64,000 bases of DNA, from positions 1 to 64,000 of the forward strand of contig DATIPS010000063.1 in NCBI GenBank assembly GCA_035471805.1. Direction: 5' to 3'. This document shows, in pieces, positions 63,294 through 64,000 of this stretch. The DNA is from Acidimicrobiia bacterium. Its GTDB lineage: Bacteria > Actinomycetota > Acidimicrobiia > Spongiisociales > JAHEDJ01. Position 1 is the stretch's first letter. Every line of letters starts with the position of its first letter. Under the pieces are notes generated by a model that did no database searches, was not told the origin of the DNA, and saw nothing but the letters and a program-made list of their open reading frames with translations. The translations under genes and the position numbers were made by a program.

Positions 63294-64000
63294 GCGAGGA
63301 TCTCTTTTCACAGCTATTCGAGTTGTTCAACCAACCGGGCCCGATCAACTGGCGGCTCGCCCGGGAGGTGGCAGATCATCTCACCGGAGATCCTGAACCG
63401 ATCGACCCCTGGTTGGCCGACGAGTACCAGCAGCTGACCCGACTCGCTCAACTGCAGATATCCGAAGCCACTCCCCTCGAAGTCCGCTCCGCCCTATCCG
63501 GGTCACCGGTGGACCGCGCCACGTGGGCCAGGGAGAACCTCCAGAGTTTCCGCTATCTCGTCGAACCGATCGGGACCAAGCTCGACGCAACCACCGGTAC
63601 AGGGCCTCTCGACGCCATCCTCAAGCCCCTCGGGCCCGCTCTGCTGGGCATGCAGATGGGGGTGATGGTCGGGTTCCTCAGCCATCGGGTCCTCGGCCAG
63701 TTCGATATCGGCTTGCCGACCTCAGAAGTCGAGGACATCTACTACGTCGTACCGAACGTCGAAGCCTTCGCGGTAGACCATGGGCTCGAGCCCCAGCAGG
63801 TGCGCCTCTGGGTGGCGCTCCACGAGGTCACCCACCAGGCGGAGTTCTCCGTGCCGTGGGTGAGACAGCACTTCTTCGATCTGGTGGAGTTCTACATAGG
63901 GAGCATCGAAGTCGACGTATCGGGAATCACCGACCGCCTCCAGCAGATGCAGGATCCATCGCAGCTGGAGAAGATGATGGAGGACCCAACCGGCCTCGGC
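63290..64000 (+). CDS. Zinc-dependent metalloprotease, DUF2342 / F420-associated family (partial, cut by the window end)
   Basis: The first 237 codons are present and the frame is open to the last base. HEVTH with a following Glu-Phe (HEVTHQAEF) gives a zincin HExxH motif. Flanking GFLSHRVLGQFDIGLP and YYVVPNVEAFAVDHGL match the DUF2342 family, annotated as coenzyme F420 biosynthesis-associated in Actinobacteria although its real function is unproven. It overlaps the HtrA-like gene (ATGA), so the two are co-translated. Confidence 0.9.
   Translation, partial: MSEDLFSQLFELFNQPGPINWRLAREVADHLTGDPEPIDPWLADEYQQLTRLAQLQISEATPLEVRSALSGSPVDRATWARENLQSFRYLVEPIGTKLDATTGTGPLDAILKPLGPALLGMQMGVMVGFLSHRVLGQFDIGLPTSEVEDIYYVVPNVEAFAVDHGLEPQQVRLWVALHEVTHQAEFSVPWVRQHFFDLVEFYIGSIEVDVSGITDRLQQMQDPSQLEKMMEDPTGLG

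Overview
The window is a high-GC chromosomal segment from an actinobacterium. Supporting signs are a DivIVA-type coiled-coil protein, a UPF0182 membrane protein, a DUF2342 zinc metalloprotease of the type linked to F420-producing Actinobacteria, frequent GTG/TTG starts and several leaderless-looking genes. The S8 peptidases with Trp-Ser-Gly tails hint at an Acidimicrobiia-like lineage, which is inference only. I saw no phage, CRISPR array or intact insertion sequence, and no recognisable transcription factor.

Layout. 0-4.4 kb: rsgA, the AmmeMemoRadiSam trio (radical SAM enzyme, MEMO1, AMMECR1) and a metallo-beta-lactamase-fold hydrolase. 4.5-10 kb: asnS and two tandem secreted S8 peptidases with 15-bp repeats coding WSG-type tails and near-identical 5' leaders. 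10-18.7 kb: a cation-chloride-cotransporter-like permease, tandem palindromic repeats, rarD, a cupredoxin lipoprotein, an ACR3 arsenite exporter, a three-gene ABC-2 exporter operon and an unknown lipoprotein. 19-26 kb: two HME-type RND pumps flanking a truncated adaptor. 26-37.9 kb: pgi, DUF2237, an MFS transporter, small 2TM proteins, a polyamine-type ABC importer operon, a 46-residue basic protein, an ABC exporter remnant and a beta-lactamase-family hydrolase. 37.9-40.3 kb: a short UvrA paralogue.

40.3-45.2 kb is the most striking region. A DUF411 lipoprotein gene and, divergently, a DUF1573-like gene are each interrupted by one in-frame TGA. In both cases the TGA falls where the family has a conserved cysteine (EPG-U-GCC and GC-U-PP), and each TGA is followed by a hairpin at bacterial SECIS distance. 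I read them as two candidate selenoproteins. The second heads an operon encoding a PCYCGC lipoprotein, a CuA-type cupredoxin, a polyferredoxin membrane protein and a CuA/cytochrome c fusion. Together these look like an extracytoplasmic copper/thiol-selenol electron-transfer system of unknown purpose.

45.2-64 kb: initiator tRNA, UPF0182, a DivIVA/MuF-like fusion, a PDZ-Lon protease, a sortase, a Liv-type binding lipoprotein, bioY, then a six-gene liv operon with an embedded acyl-CoA synthetase. The window ends with moaE, an HtrA-like protease and the start of the DUF2342 metalloprotease.

Additional repeats include a 75-bp palindromic element present twice (15.2 and 26.1 kb). No database search was possible; family calls rest on motif recognition.
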